Notes: generated from the sequence alone by a model not told the origin. DNA of 64,000 nucleotides from Bordetella petrii (GCA_017745595.1 WMBV01000002.1:1-64000); one strand, 5' to 3'; positions 36,437-45,655 are shown, numbered from the stretch's first letter. A program made the numbers and translations.

Positions 36437-37846
36437 CTATCGCATGGCGAACAGTTCCTGGTGAAACCGTTCCGCCACTGGCAGCCCCTGCGCCGCGAAA
36501 TCCTGGCGCAGCGCGTGCCCAAAGCCCGCCGGACCACAGAACCAGATGCCCGCCTCGCGCCATTGCGGCACGGCGGCGCGGATACGCTCGCCAGTCAGCA
36601 GGCCGTCGCGCTGGCTGACCAGGACATGCAGGCGGACGTCCGCGGCGTGGGCATCCGCCGTCAGTTTCTCGATAACGGTTTCGTCATGATTGGCCGTTGT
36701 GTAGAACAAGTCGACCGTCGGGCGGGGCAGGCCAGGCTGCTGGCGGCGGCGCTGTGCCAGATGTTTCATGCCGGCGATGAACGGCGTGATGCCGATGCCC
36801 CCGCCAACCCATATCTGCTGGCGCTGCCCGCTGTCGAAGTCGAAACAGCCGTAAGGCCCTTCGACTTTCACGTCTTGCCCCACCTGCAGCGTTTCGCGCA
36901 GGCGGCGGGTATGGTCGCCAAGTTCTTTGGTGACGAAGCTGATGCACCGGACGTTGTCGTCCCAGGCTGACGCAATGGTGTAAGGATGCGCGCCTTCGGA
37001 CGCGTCGGAGGTCGCGAAGGCGAATTGTCCGGGTGTATGGCCCGGCCAGCCTTGCGGAATGTTGATCTGGACCTCGATGGTGCGCGCTGCGGGGTAATAC
37101 TGAAGCGACACGATTCTGCCCCGGACTTGCCGACGGATACCCACGCGGCGCAACAGGACGACTGCCGCCGCGTAAGTGCCGGAAGCCATAAGAACCGCCA
37201 TCACCACGCCGATGGGCGATGTCCAGTAGCTGAAGTGGGTCAACACCACCGAATGGAACACTAGCACCAGGTAGGCCACCGCCAGCAGCCGGTGCGTTTT
37301 GTAGAACAGGCGATACGGGAAATACTTGATGAGTGCCAGCACAATCAGCACGACCGCGGCGTAAAACGCCCATTCGCCAAGATTTTCCGCCAGGCCCCGC
37401 GAGGTTCTGAAGAACTGCTCGATGGCATTTTCCAGGGGCGGCCTGGGCCCCTGGCCGCGCGCGGGCCGCTCAAGCCAGCCCCAGCCGACCGCCCATTTCG
37501 GCCCCTTGGACCAGAGCCAATGGACCACAGAGACAATCAGCGCGGTGATTCCCAACCATTTGTGCAGGCGGTACATCTTGTCCAGCCCGCCAAGCCACCG
37601 CTCGGGCCAACTCGGCCGCAGCGCCAGGATCATCGCAACGCTCATGGCGGCCATCGCGATGACGCCGCTGTACTGGACCATGTTGTCACGCAGGGCGAAG
37701 AAGCCGCTAGTCTGGAAAACGCCAGGCTCCGCAATCAGCCACAACCCCGACAGGACGATCAGCCCCGTCCAGAAAGCACGCTTGATGTTTTGTTTGTCGG
37801 CGACTTTGGCAGTGGGGCGCATTTCAGGGCCGTTAGCTGGAGCCAT
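36437..37846 (-). CDS. Ferric reductase-like transmembrane flavoprotein
   Basis: About 469 residues. Six or so N-terminal transmembrane helices form a ferric-reductase/NOX-like haem domain, with His-bearing helices around RLHKWLGITALIVSVVHWLW and THRLLAVAYLVLVFHS. A FAD-binding barrel (about 235-330, HPYTIAS) and an NAD-binding domain (WVGGGIGITPF, WFCGPAGFG) follow. It should move electrons from NAD(P)H across the inner membrane to an oxidised acceptor such as ferric iron. Starts at 37846 or 37822 (MRPTAK) are both possible; neither has a clear ribosome site. Confidence 0.82.
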   Translation of the reverse strand: MAPANGPEMRPTAKVADKQNIKRAFWTGLIVLSGLWLIAEPGVFQTSGFFALRDNMVQYSGVIAMAAMSVAMILALRPSWPERWLGGLDKMYRLHKWLGITALIVSVVHWLWSKGPKWAVGWGWLERPARGQGPRPPLENAIEQFFRTSRGLAENLGEWAFYAAVVLIVLALIKYFPYRLFYKTHRLLAVAYLVLVFHSVVLTHFSYWTSPIGVVMAVLMASGTYAAAVVLLRRVGIRRQVRGRIVSLQYYPAARTIEVQINIPQGWPGHTPGQFAFATSDASEGAHPYTIASAWDDNVRCISFVTKELGDHTRRLRETLQVGQDVKVEGPYGCFDFDSGQRQQIWVGGGIGITPFIAGMKHLAQRRRQQPGLPRPTVDLFYTTANHDETVIEKLTADAHAADVRLHVLVSQRDGLLTGERIRAAVPQWREAGIWFCGPAGFGHALRQDFAAQGLPVAERFHQELFAMR

Positions 37847-38027
37847 CCAGAATGGCAATGGATCAAAGCATAGACTTATTCGAATCTGGATAGCGCCCCC
37901 GTCGCTGATCTTTACCCCGGCTCGTTGCGGGAACGCATACGCACGGCACAACCCACGCCCGGAGCGGCTCAGTTCGCGTACAGGCGGTGCGGGGAAGGCG
38001 GCCGGGCCCCCTCAATTTTCCTACGGC

Positions 38028-38048
38028 AATGCCGTATAATCCGGCATT
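38028..38048 (+). promoter_or_regulatory. Promoter -10 inside a perfect inverted repeat, upstream of an XRE regulator
   Basis: AATGCCG (38028-38034) and CGGCATT (38042-38048) are perfect inverted arms flanking TATAATC. The consensus -10 hexamer TATAAT (38035-38040) is the loop; the -35 is weak. Binding of a dimer here would block RNA polymerase. The HTH protein encoded 77 bp downstream is the obvious candidate autorepressor. Confidence 0.65.
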
Positions 38049-38124
38049 CGCCTTTGCCGCCATGGCACGACGGCCTGCCCCCGGGGAAGCCACGTACAGG
38101 CGCCACCCGACTTTTGAACGAGCC

Positions 38125-38382
38125 ATGAAGAATGCAGCCCCGATGGCGCGCAGCGTACGGTGGCAGGCGTCGCATATCAGCGAAGCACGCAGCCGCGTGG
38201 GCCTGCCGCAGACGGATTTCGCCGAACTGCTGGGCGTGAGCGTGCGTACTCTGCAAGATTGGGAACAAGGACGGCGCACCCCCTCGGGTGCGGCGAAGAC
38301 CCTGCTGCAGGTAGCCATGCTGCACCCCGAGACCCTGCGCGAGCTGCCCCCGTGGCGCGCCAGCGAGCAGACTGAATCTTGA
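38125..38382 (+). CDS. XRE-family helix-turn-helix protein, antitoxin-like
   Basis: An 85-residue protein. A single HTH (about 25-60) reads LPQTDFAELLGVSVRTLQDWEQGRRTPSGAA and is followed by LLQVAMLHPETLREL, the pattern of HigA/NadS-type antitoxins. No RelE/HigB toxin gene is found on either side, so it is an orphan antitoxin or a stand-alone repressor. A strong inverted repeat covers the -10 element upstream and an intrinsic terminator follows, so it is a self-contained unit. Confidence 0.8.
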   Translation: MKNAAPMARSVRWQASHISEARSRVGLPQTDFAELLGVSVRTLQDWEQGRRTPSGAAKTLLQVAMLHPETLRELPPWRASEQTES

Positions 38383-38425
38383 AGTCTGCCGCCCCGGCTT
38401 CGCCTGACACGAACAACACATCCGC

Positions 38426-38454
38426 CGCGCGACACACTGGCCGCGCGTTTTTTT
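38426..38454 (+). terminator. Intrinsic terminator after the XRE gene
   Basis: Stem CGCGCG (38426-38431) with CGCGCG (38442-38447), 10-nt loop, followed by seven T residues (38448-38454). It separates the XRE gene from the truncated rimO reading frame. Confidence 0.7.
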
Positions 38455-38465
38455 GGTGAACGACA

Positions 38466-38627
38466 TTGGAAATCCTCGAAACCTCCCGGCCTGGCAAGGG
38501 CCCCGGCAAGGCCAACAGCGCTGACGCGAACGCGTCCGCCGCCTCTACCCTGGCCGACACCATCGCCGCCGCCAACACCGGCGGCCGGGCCCCACGCGTG
38601 GGGTTCGTTTCACTCGGCTGTCCGTAG
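38466..38627 (+). pseudogene. rimO: rimO 5' fragment cut by element insertion
   Basis: A TTG-initiated frame of 53 codons ends in RVGFVSLGCP followed directly by TAG. RVGFVSLGCPK is the conserved start of RimO, the radical-SAM methylthiotransferase of ribosomal protein S12. The Cys in SLGCP is the first ligand of its auxiliary Fe-S cluster. After the CCG codon the sequence switches to lower-GC DNA with no rimO similarity. The remaining roughly 400 residues must lie at the other end of the element, outside this window. A perfect 14-bp palindrome, CCCCACGCGTGGGG, sits at 38590-38603 just before the junction. Confidence 0.75.
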
Positions 38628-38742
38628 CATATTGAAACTAAACTTCCCCGCCAGGCGCATTCGTAGCCTGCATTAGCGCCGCCCTGCGCGAGCGCCTCAC
38701 CCCGTTCCCGCCGATACCGTCGGCGCCCCTCAGAATTTGTCT

Positions 38743-39030
38743 ATGAGGCCACATGATCTGGCGGGCGCACGCGCGCCCATGGGCGTTGACGCGCCATTTG
38801 AATATCCGCTAACCGCTCGTGCTGCTCACCGGGCGGCTCGCCTGTGGTTCCAGACGGCGACGGCACTACCGGCCGCACAATTCCGGGACCAATTCTTTCG
38901 GGAACATTGCCAGGGGCACAACTACACCCCAGCCGAGCGCAACGGGCGGCAGCTTGCGTTTCGTCAGGCATTCGCAACCGCCATCGGGCACATCCTGGTT
39001 GAGGAGGGCCGACTCCGTGCAACTACTTGA
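38743..39030 (+). CDS. Hypothetical protein, first gene of the element
   Basis: A 95-residue soluble, mildly basic protein; no family recognised. Central features are AAHRAARLWFQTATALPAAQFRDQFFREHCQ and a C-terminal helix. It overlaps the next gene by 14 bp, and GAGGAGGG near its 3' end is that gene's ribosome site, so the two are translated together. An earlier TTG at 38737 adds two residues. Confidence 0.55.
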   Translation: MRPHDLAGARAPMGVDAPFEYPLTARAAHRAARLWFQTATALPAAQFRDQFFREHCQGHNYTPAERNGRQLAFRQAFATAIGHILVEEGRLRATT

Positions 39031-39361
39031 ATGCCCGGTAAGTTTTCGCCTATCCGCCGAAACGCACCGCAAATACTCTGTTGCGGCCAAGCAACACGGC
39101 ATGGACCTGTCGAAATACCTTCGCGCTCGGCTGGAAACTGAGGACGCGGTATCAGAACACGTCTCCCAACTGCGCCTCACGCTGCTGGATACCGCTTCAG
39201 ATCAACTTGGTACAGAGCATCTGACGCCCATTCTGCTCGAACTGCTGCTGCTGGCGCGTCGGGTGTCCTCTCCCGGCGACCTACGTGCAGTCCATCTAGA
39301 ACTCGAACGCCAGGGGATTCCATGCTGGACCCCTGACCGGCATCAGGATTTGCCGGAGTAA
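39017..39361 (+). CDS. Small putative DNA-binding protein, MobC-like N terminus
   Basis: A 114-residue protein with a GTG start preceded by GAGGAGG at good spacing. The N terminus CPVSFRLSAETHRKYS with AKQHGMDLSKYLRARLE resembles ribbon-helix-helix relaxosome accessory proteins of the MobC/TraJ kind, which bind oriT. The C-terminal half is Leu-rich (LTPILLELLLLARRV). No relaxase gene is adjacent, so this is a suggestion from pattern only. Confidence 0.5.
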   Translation: MQLLECPVSFRLSAETHRKYSVAAKQHGMDLSKYLRARLETEDAVSEHVSQLRLTLLDTASDQLGTEHLTPILLELLLLARRVSSPGDLRAVHLELERQGIPCWTPDRHQDLPE

Positions 39362-39401
39362 AGCTCCGACCAGTCCGGCCGACCAATTCCGGGAGAAATC
39401 A

Positions 39402-40238
39402 ATGCAATTGAACCACCTGGTCACCATACTCTCGGTGGCCTGCCTCTTGTCGGCCTGCGGTTTTGCACCGCCTGCCCCGCCCCAACCTGCTGACAGTCCT
39501 CGCATAGCCATCAACAATGGCGACCCTCGTCTAGAGCCTAATCGGCAGGACGTCGAGGTTTCCGCGCCACTGCCGGAGCCCATCAAGCTCAGCCTCGCGC
39601 AAACGGAAGCGAACAGCAACAGCGCGGCGAGCGCCCCGGCGCATGCCGATGGTGCGACCTCGGACAAGTCGAAAGAGGAAACCATCCCCGTGCCGACTGC
39701 GCCACCGAAGGCCGGCTCTTCAAACTTGGGAGCCCCTATCGAGGATGATCCGGTAAAAGGCTCTTCAAGCGATTCGGCAACGCCGTCAACGCTGCCTGAC
39801 AGCGCGACAAGGGAAATAGCTCGGCCCATCATGGCATCACCCAGCCTGGCTCCAATCGCCGACGCGCAGGCAAGCCTCCCCTCGGCCGATCCCATCGCCG
39901 TCGCGGAACCCACGCTGGAAGCCACCCCTGTTGTGATCAAGGAAGTTTGGCACATTGGACCGGAAGACGGCACTGTCCGGCAGGCGCTGGCCCGTTGGGC
40001 GGCGAAGGCGAATTGGACATTCGGAGCCGATCAATGGGAATTGAACTTCGACCTCCCCATCGAGGCGCCAGCTGATTTCGAAGCCGAAAACTTTCGGGAA
40101 GCAATCCAGGCGCTTTCTCAGGCCATCGCCATGACCGAGTCGCCAGTACGTCCCTGCTTCTACGCGAACCATGTGCTGCGCATGATCCCATTTACTCGCA
40201 GCTGCAGTCGCACGGCAAGTCCGACACCCCAAACCTAA
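39402..40238 (+). CDS. pilL: PilL-like pilus lipoprotein with TcpQ-type C-terminal domain
   Basis: A 278-residue lipoprotein with lipobox LLSAC (Cys19). A long Pro/Ala/Ser-rich linker (about 25-185) leads to a C-terminal domain beginning VWHIGPEDGTVRQALARWA and including WTFGADQWELNFDLPI, the TcpQ_C pattern. In IncI-type thin pili PilL starts the operon and is thought to help assemble or dock the outer-membrane secretin. It is the first gene of the pil operon, 24 bp before the secretin gene. Confidence 0.8.
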   Translation: MQLNHLVTILSVACLLSACGFAPPAPPQPADSPRIAINNGDPRLEPNRQDVEVSAPLPEPIKLSLAQTEANSNSAASAPAHADGATSDKSKEETIPVPTAPPKAGSSNLGAPIEDDPVKGSSSDSATPSTLPDSATREIARPIMASPSLAPIADAQASLPSADPIAVAEPTLEATPVVIKEVWHIGPEDGTVRQALARWAAKANWTFGADQWELNFDLPIEAPADFEAENFREAIQALSQAIAMTESPVRPCFYANHVLRMIPFTRSCSRTASPTPQT

Positions 40239-40262
40239 ACCGCCGCTCCACCAGGACCACCC

Positions 40263-41978
40263 ATGACAGCATTCCGCTCTGCGGCGGCCGTGCTGGCGCT
40301 CATCGCGCTTGCCGGTTGCTCTGCTCTCCAATCGACTCAACGGATCGCCGAGCGCGCCGAAACCCAATCTGAACAAAACCGCCGAACGCTGGACGCCTTC
40401 AAGGAACAAGTGCGCGACCCTGCCCGAGCCGATGGCCAGGTCGTCGCTCTCCCCTGGATTGCAGGCCGACCCCAGCCGCTGGCGCGGGAGGTATCGCTAC
40501 CGGCGGCGCTGCGCGCCAACGTCAATACCACGATGCTGTTCGACGACGGCGCTGCTGACCTTGCCACGTTGGCCGAAAGGATCCAGCTGGCCACCGGCAT
40601 TCTTACGCAGGTAGCACCGGACGCACTTCTGCCCCGTGAATATTTCCTGCCGCGACTGGGGACGGAGCAGCTGGATCTGTCGGTCCATGGTGGAAACCTC
40701 GCAACCGCCGACACTCTCGTTCCTGCACTCGTGCCCGACGTCAGTGTGGACCGCGTGGCTGGGCCCGCGCTACCCAGGGGTGTCGCCCGGACAAAGATGG
40801 CGCCGTTGCCTGGCGGGAAAGCCCCACTCTCGACTGTCCTCGACTCGATCGCGCTACGCCTCGGCGTCTATTGGCGCTACGACCCGAAATACGGCGCCAT
40901 TCGGTTCTACCGCACCGAGACTCGCACCTTCTACGTCAAGGCGTTAGAACTTACCGCCGAGACAAGTCTCGAGCTCGGCTTGTCAGGGAATGGAGGTTCG
41001 CAAGGATCCGACGGTCAGTTTGCCTCACAGAATCGATCCAAATATGCCACCTCTGACCAAACGCGCCCAGCTGAAGCGGTACTCGTGAAGGTAAGCCAAT
41101 ACCTCACCCGCGCTGGCGTAGTCAAAGCTGCCCACGGCGCTGCGAACAGCATCGTGGTGACAGACACCAAAGACGCTCTGGACGCAGTGGGGCGGTTCCT
41201 GGATTCTGAAAATCGAATCATGGCGCGCAGCGTGCGGATGCTCTTCGAAGAGATCACCGTGCAACTGGATCACGTCAACCAAGCAGCCCTTGACTGGCAC
41301 TTGATCTACAACAGTCTGGGTCGGGCCAATGCTGCCGCCGGCGATGCTCCTGGTCCCCTCCTGGACACTACCAAGGCCGCCGGCACCATTGGCGGCACAG
41401 TGGGAAGTGGTCCTTTTGCCGGCACAGGCCTGCTCATGAGCGCCTTGAGCGAGGTCGGCACCGTTGTGCGGCATACCAGCATTCCGATTCTCGCCTCCAA
41501 CCTGCGGCCGGCCACAGTCGCCGTGCGGCAAACAATCCCCTACGTAAAGGACCTCCAGCAGACACAAAGCTACTCCGACGCCTCGGGGCCCACGGTCAGT
41601 GTCACGCAAGATGAGAAAACTGTTGGCACATTCCTGACAGTGGTTCCGAACGCGCAGGACGACGGCCGCGTCCAGCTGACCGTTTCCTACGATGACACGC
41701 GACTTATTGGCGCTCTGCAAAAGCTTGAATTCGGGTCGCCTGATTACCCCTCTTTTGTTCAGCAGGCAAAGATCGGTGGCAGAGGCGCGATCCAACAGGT
41801 CGAACTGCGCCCGGGCCAGCCCGCGCTCATCGGCGGTTTCGAACAGTCCGCCGGCAATAGCACACGCCGACGCCTGGACGATAGTGCGCCTATCGCGTTG
41901 GGAGGATCCGATGCTACCCAGGATCAGAAGCAGATCACGCTGCTTCTGATGACAGCCATTCCTGAAGAAGGCTTTTAA
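40263..41978 (+). CDS. pilN: PilN-family secretin (type IVb pilus outer-membrane channel)
   Basis: A 571-residue outer-membrane lipoprotein with lipobox LAGC (Cys19). N-terminal periplasmic N-domains contain LDSIALRLGVYWRYDPKYGAIRFYRTET. The C-terminal secretin barrel includes SIPILASNLRPATVAVRQTIPYVKD and FLTVVPNAQDDGRVQLTVSYD. It forms the gated pore through which the pilus emerges. It is followed 2 bp later by pilO, so the genes are co-transcribed. Confidence 0.9.
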   Translation: MTAFRSAAAVLALIALAGCSALQSTQRIAERAETQSEQNRRTLDAFKEQVRDPARADGQVVALPWIAGRPQPLAREVSLPAALRANVNTTMLFDDGAADLATLAERIQLATGILTQVAPDALLPREYFLPRLGTEQLDLSVHGGNLATADTLVPALVPDVSVDRVAGPALPRGVARTKMAPLPGGKAPLSTVLDSIALRLGVYWRYDPKYGAIRFYRTETRTFYVKALELTAETSLELGLSGNGGSQGSDGQFASQNRSKYATSDQTRPAEAVLVKVSQYLTRAGVVKAAHGAANSIVVTDTKDALDAVGRFLDSENRIMARSVRMLFEEITVQLDHVNQAALDWHLIYNSLGRANAAAGDAPGPLLDTTKAAGTIGGTVGSGPFAGTGLLMSALSEVGTVVRHTSIPILASNLRPATVAVRQTIPYVKDLQQTQSYSDASGPTVSVTQDEKTVGTFLTVVPNAQDDGRVQLTVSYDDTRLIGALQKLEFGSPDYPSFVQQAKIGGRGAIQQVELRPGQPALIGGFEQSAGNSTRRRLDDSAPIALGGSDATQDQKQITLLLMTAIPEEGF

Positions 41979-41980
41979 CC

Positions 41981-43324
41981 ATGGCCAGGCAACAGAGCTA
42001 TCGAACGCTCCCAATTACCGGCACTCAGAACGCACTGGTCATGGGCATGAGCTGGCAGACGGTACTCGGCCAGGATCTCACGGTCGCTGCCATGAAGGCC
42101 GCCCGACAGGCCGGCGCCACGCACTTCACGCAGGCGGGCCCGCGCAGTCCCGCCGTCGGCCTTCTGAAAGCGGAGGGACGCGACCGTCGCGCCAAAGCAA
42201 AAACTCGCCTCTACTCCGCAGCTGCGGCATTCGCCCAGTTGCATCGGCATGGCACCCAGATCGTGAGCGCCGAACTCGCGAGCGGAGAGGTCTGGATCGC
42301 CGTGGCAGTCGATGGGACAGTGCAAACCGGAGGAGACAAAGTACTCCCCAATGCGGAAGCTGGCCAACAGGCACTGGATGCCCTCATCGAGCGTTACCGC
42401 GACGCCGTAATACATGGTGCCGCGCGCACTGGCGCAATGCCGTTTCAGTTGAGCCAACTGGCAACTTTGGCCAACACGCAGTCGTCCTTACGGCGTGCCG
42501 CGTTCCGGTTGTCCATGATTTCGCCGGTCTGGTGGGTTGTCCTGACGCTGCTAGTGTCCTACCTCGCTTGGGATGCCTTCCAGACCTGGTGGCATGAGAA
42601 ACAAGCATTGGAACAGCAGCGCTTGGAAGCCATGCGCACCTCTGTCGATGCACATGCACTCTGGCAACAAGCGCTCGACAAGTGGGCTCGGACCACTCGG
42701 GCCGATGGTGAATCTGGCCTGGTGCAACTCCTGGAGTCGGTCGCCCAGGCGCCAGTCACGCCTGGCAGATGGGTACTGGCGGAAGTCTTCTGCCAGCCCG
42801 CCGCTCAGGCCTGCTCCGCGAAATACAAGCGATCGCGGCTGGCAGACAACAATACCCTGCAGGCCGCTCTTCCCGCCGATTGGCATGTTGTCTTCCCGGA
42901 TCTGGAAACTGCGAGAGTGGACTGGAAAATGGCCTCGCAAACCAAAGGCAGGCCGCTTCGACTTGCCGAGATTCCCGATGCCGCCGCCGTGGAGAATAGC
43001 TGGGCCGTCAGCTGGCAGGCGCTAACCCCGGCGCTACAGGACTTCAAGCTCGACCCGGTGAAAAAAGTACCAGTTCGTGTACCGAATATCCGGCTCCCCA
43101 ATGGTCTTGAACAACCCGTTGAGCTTCCCTCTGACATGACCGTGCCTGCCATGCTGGCCTTCACCATCAACGCGCCGCTGCGCTCGCTCTATGCACTGGC
43201 TCTGCCAGACACCACGACACTTGCACATCTTCAGGTTCGCTACCAACCTGACGCAATGGCCAAGCTCAACGCCAGCAGCTTCTCGGCCACGCTCGAAGGA
43301 GTCATCTATGTACAACCACGCTGA
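41981..43324 (+). CDS. pilO: PilO-like type IVb pilus assembly protein
   Basis: A 447-residue bitopic inner-membrane protein. The cytosolic N-terminal domain (1-180) has a RNase H/actin-like feel (WIAVAVDGTVQTGGDKVL). One transmembrane helix (about 183-205, PVWWVVLTLLVSYLAWDAF) and a periplasmic domain complete it. It matches PilO2 proteins of conjugative thin pili, which link the ATPase complex to the periplasmic apparatus. Its 3' end overlaps the pilP start by 17 bp. Confidence 0.85.
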   Translation: MARQQSYRTLPITGTQNALVMGMSWQTVLGQDLTVAAMKAARQAGATHFTQAGPRSPAVGLLKAEGRDRRAKAKTRLYSAAAAFAQLHRHGTQIVSAELASGEVWIAVAVDGTVQTGGDKVLPNAEAGQQALDALIERYRDAVIHGAARTGAMPFQLSQLATLANTQSSLRRAAFRLSMISPVWWVVLTLLVSYLAWDAFQTWWHEKQALEQQRLEAMRTSVDAHALWQQALDKWARTTRADGESGLVQLLESVAQAPVTPGRWVLAEVFCQPAAQACSAKYKRSRLADNNTLQAALPADWHVVFPDLETARVDWKMASQTKGRPLRLAEIPDAAAVENSWAVSWQALTPALQDFKLDPVKKVPVRVPNIRLPNGLEQPVELPSDMTVPAMLAFTINAPLRSLYALALPDTTTLAHLQVRYQPDAMAKLNASSFSATLEGVIYVQPR

Positions 43325-43862
43325 CAGGCGTCGGCCGACGCCTTTCTGGCCAATGTTTTTCGGCCTACTCGTCGGATGGACGCTTCCGCTTGCAGTATCG
43401 GCCGAGTCAAGCAATCTGGCAGTCGCGCCAGCCCCGCCACCTGCGCCTCCGGCACATCTCGTCCGAGAATTGCTCGAACAGGATGCGCGTCGAGCTTTGC
43501 TGAATGAACAGATGGCCGACATATCGAAGTCTGGTAGCGCCAGGTCGCCGTCGTCGACAACTCTGCCAGAAATGGCGCGTGCGAACGGCCCGGACGAACC
43601 AATCGAGGCACCGGCCAAACCGACAGAGCAAGCGACTGCTACGCGGTTGAAGGCCATCGTCGGTGTTGACGGCAAGCTGTCGGCCATCGTGGAAGTAGAC
43701 GGCCGGGCGGTCGTATACAGAGCCGGCCAGGCGCTCCCTGCTGGTGGCCACGATGGCGGCCTGCGGCTCGTTCGCATTGCAGCGCCGTGCGTCGAGTTGG
43801 CTGATCCTAGGCATGAACCGGAAGCCCGCCTCTCGGCCTGCTTGAACGAAGGGCATCAATGA
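43308..43862 (+). CDS. pilP: PilP-like type IVb pilus protein
   Basis: A 184-residue exported protein with a signal/anchor (about 14-31). A coiled-coil-like stretch RELLEQDARRALLNEQMADI is followed by a Pro/Thr linker and a C-terminal domain, RLKAIVGVDGKLSAIVEVDGRAVVYRAGQ. That domain resembles the beta-rich PilP module contacting the secretin. The start is set by GAAGGAG 7 bp upstream of the ATG. Its stop overlaps the pilQ start by 4 bp. Confidence 0.82.
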   Translation: MYNHADRRRPTPFWPMFFGLLVGWTLPLAVSAESSNLAVAPAPPPAPPAHLVRELLEQDARRALLNEQMADISKSGSARSPSSTTLPEMARANGPDEPIEAPAKPTEQATATRLKAIVGVDGKLSAIVEVDGRAVVYRAGQALPAGGHDGGLRLVRIAAPCVELADPRHEPEARLSACLNEGHQ

Positions 43863-45655
43863 AACACCTGCTCAACTTAATCCGCCGGCTTCCTACACGA
43901 GCTCTGGCTTCCGCGGCCCCCTCTGTGCCCGAAACCTCCCCCGTGCACATAGACACTGATCCCGCAGATCCCGACACGCGACCTCTGGATGAGCCGCGAG
44001 CGGACCTCGCCTCCATGAAAGACATCGCCGAGCTACAACCGAGCTTTCGAGCGCTAAAGGTTGATTGGGTCGGCCCTGACGCGGCTATCACCGCGTCGGT
44101 GGCCGAGCTCGAAGGAGATCGGTACGCCGTCTTCGTAAAGCGCGGCCAGCTGGATACCGACATCTTTCGCGCCGTCCAGGCTCGTGCACGCGAGGCTGAC
44201 AGAAAGCATCTAGGCGTACCCATCTACACAGTGGCCCCCGTCGTGCTCCTGACGTTGGTGCGTGAGCGAATCGGCGCCAAAGACCTCGTCGGACTTGCGT
44301 CGAATACGGGGGGCCGGTCAGCTGTTCGCACTGGCTTTCACGATCTCGTCGCTTGGGCCGTCCGCAACGGTGCGAGTGATCTCCACCTGAACATCGACCT
44401 TTACTCACCTGTTTCGAAGGTCAGCGCGACCATCGACGGGCAGTATGTCACGCCGGCCCACCTCATCATGCCGACCGAGCGCTTGCATGAGATGGCGCGC
44501 GTGGCCTGGCAGGATGTCACTGGCGGGAACGGAAGTGTGTTTGATACCAAGCGCGAGCAGCAAGGTCGCATGTACGAAGTCATCGATGACCGGAATTACA
44601 TGCTTCGATGGGGCTCGTTCGTCGCCGATACTGGCCCATCAATCACCCTCCGCGCGCTTGACCTCGATGCCAAAGTGGAATCAGTCGACTTGGCCAGACT
44701 GGGGTACCTGCCGTCACAGGTGGAGCAACTGGAACGGGCCCTGCAGAGCAAGGGTGGAGCGGTGATCTTGGGCGGGGTTCCCGGATCGGGCAAGACGACG
44801 ACTATCGGCGAGCTAATCTCACGCTTGCCTGAGACCCGCAAAATCATGTCCATGGAGGACCCGGTAGAGAAGCGCCTTCGTGGTGCATTGCAAGCCAGCC
44901 TGTCGCGCAGCCATAGTGACTCTGATCAGGAAGCGTTCCAGTCCAAGTTGATGGCGCTGAAACGTGCCGCCGCAAGCGACGTGCTGCTCGGCGAGATTCG
45001 AGACAAACTCACCGGCGCCGCATTTCAGGACATAGTGCAGTCGGGCGCGAACTGCTACACGACAACGCACGTGGGCAGTGCCTTGGGTATCCCTCAGCGC
45101 CTTGCTTCCGTACAGATCGGCATTCCTTGGGATGTGTTGGGTTCACCGCGGATCTTGAAACTACTCGGCTATCAGACTTTGATGCCTGTGCTGTGCCATT
45201 GCGCATTGCCGGCAGAGAGTCTGTTGGAAGGTTCGCCCGATGCGATCGGCGTGCACCGCTCGGGAGAATGGTGGAAAACCTATCTCGACCGCATCGAACG
45301 TCTATACCGCATCTCGCCGAAAACCATTCGCGTACGTAACAGCCAAGGCTGTGAGCAATGCCGGCGCAAAGGTATTCCCGAACTTTTCGGGTACGCGGGC
45401 CGCACGGTGGTCGCCGAGATCTTTGAGCCTGGCGTCGACCCAGAGGCGCTGCGTGCCATCAATGACGGCAACGAGCTTCGCCTACATCAGGTCTTTGCGT
45501 CGCACAGGGTTGCGCCCTTTGACGCTCCGGACATGGATGGCAAGACCGCCATGGAGTGCGCCGTTTACAAGATGAGCCAGGGCGCCATCGATCCGCGCGA
45601 CATTGAACCGCACTTCGTTGCGTTCGCCTCGTTGGATAAGGACAAGTCAAAGTGA
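43859..45655 (+). CDS. pilQ: PilQ-like assembly ATPase of the type IVb pilus (GspE/PilB superfamily)
   Basis: A 598-residue cytosolic ATPase with Walker A GVPGSGKTTTIGEL (about 303-316), the Asp-box region MSMEDPVEKRL and the His-box-like YTTTHVGSALGIPQRL. A CXXC pair (QGCEQCRRKGIPEL) corresponds to the zinc motif of assembly ATPases. It powers pilin polymerisation. It overlaps pilP and pilR by 4 bp on each side, so the three are translationally coupled. Confidence 0.9.
   Translation: MKHLLNLIRRLPTRALASAAPSVPETSPVHIDTDPADPDTRPLDEPRADLASMKDIAELQPSFRALKVDWVGPDAAITASVAELEGDRYAVFVKRGQLDTDIFRAVQARAREADRKHLGVPIYTVAPVVLLTLVRERIGAKDLVGLASNTGGRSAVRTGFHDLVAWAVRNGASDLHLNIDLYSPVSKVSATIDGQYVTPAHLIMPTERLHEMARVAWQDVTGGNGSVFDTKREQQGRMYEVIDDRNYMLRWGSFVADTGPSITLRALDLDAKVESVDLARLGYLPSQVEQLERALQSKGGAVILGGVPGSGKTTTIGELISRLPETRKIMSMEDPVEKRLRGALQASLSRSHSDSDQEAFQSKLMALKRAAASDVLLGEIRDKLTGAAFQDIVQSGANCYTTTHVGSALGIPQRLASVQIGIPWDVLGSPRILKLLGYQTLMPVLCHCALPAESLLEGSPDAIGVHRSGEWWKTYLDRIERLYRISPKTIRVRNSQGCEQCRRKGIPELFGYAGRTVVAEIFEPGVDPEALRAINDGNELRLHQVFASHRVAPFDAPDMDGKTAMECAVYKMSQGAIDPRDIEPHFVAFASLDKDKSK

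Noticed and set aside
38041-38124. Toxin gene partner for the XRE antitoxin-like gene
   Set aside because: Only about 85 bp separate the promoter from the ATG, and no RelE/HigB-like frame exists on either strand nearby.
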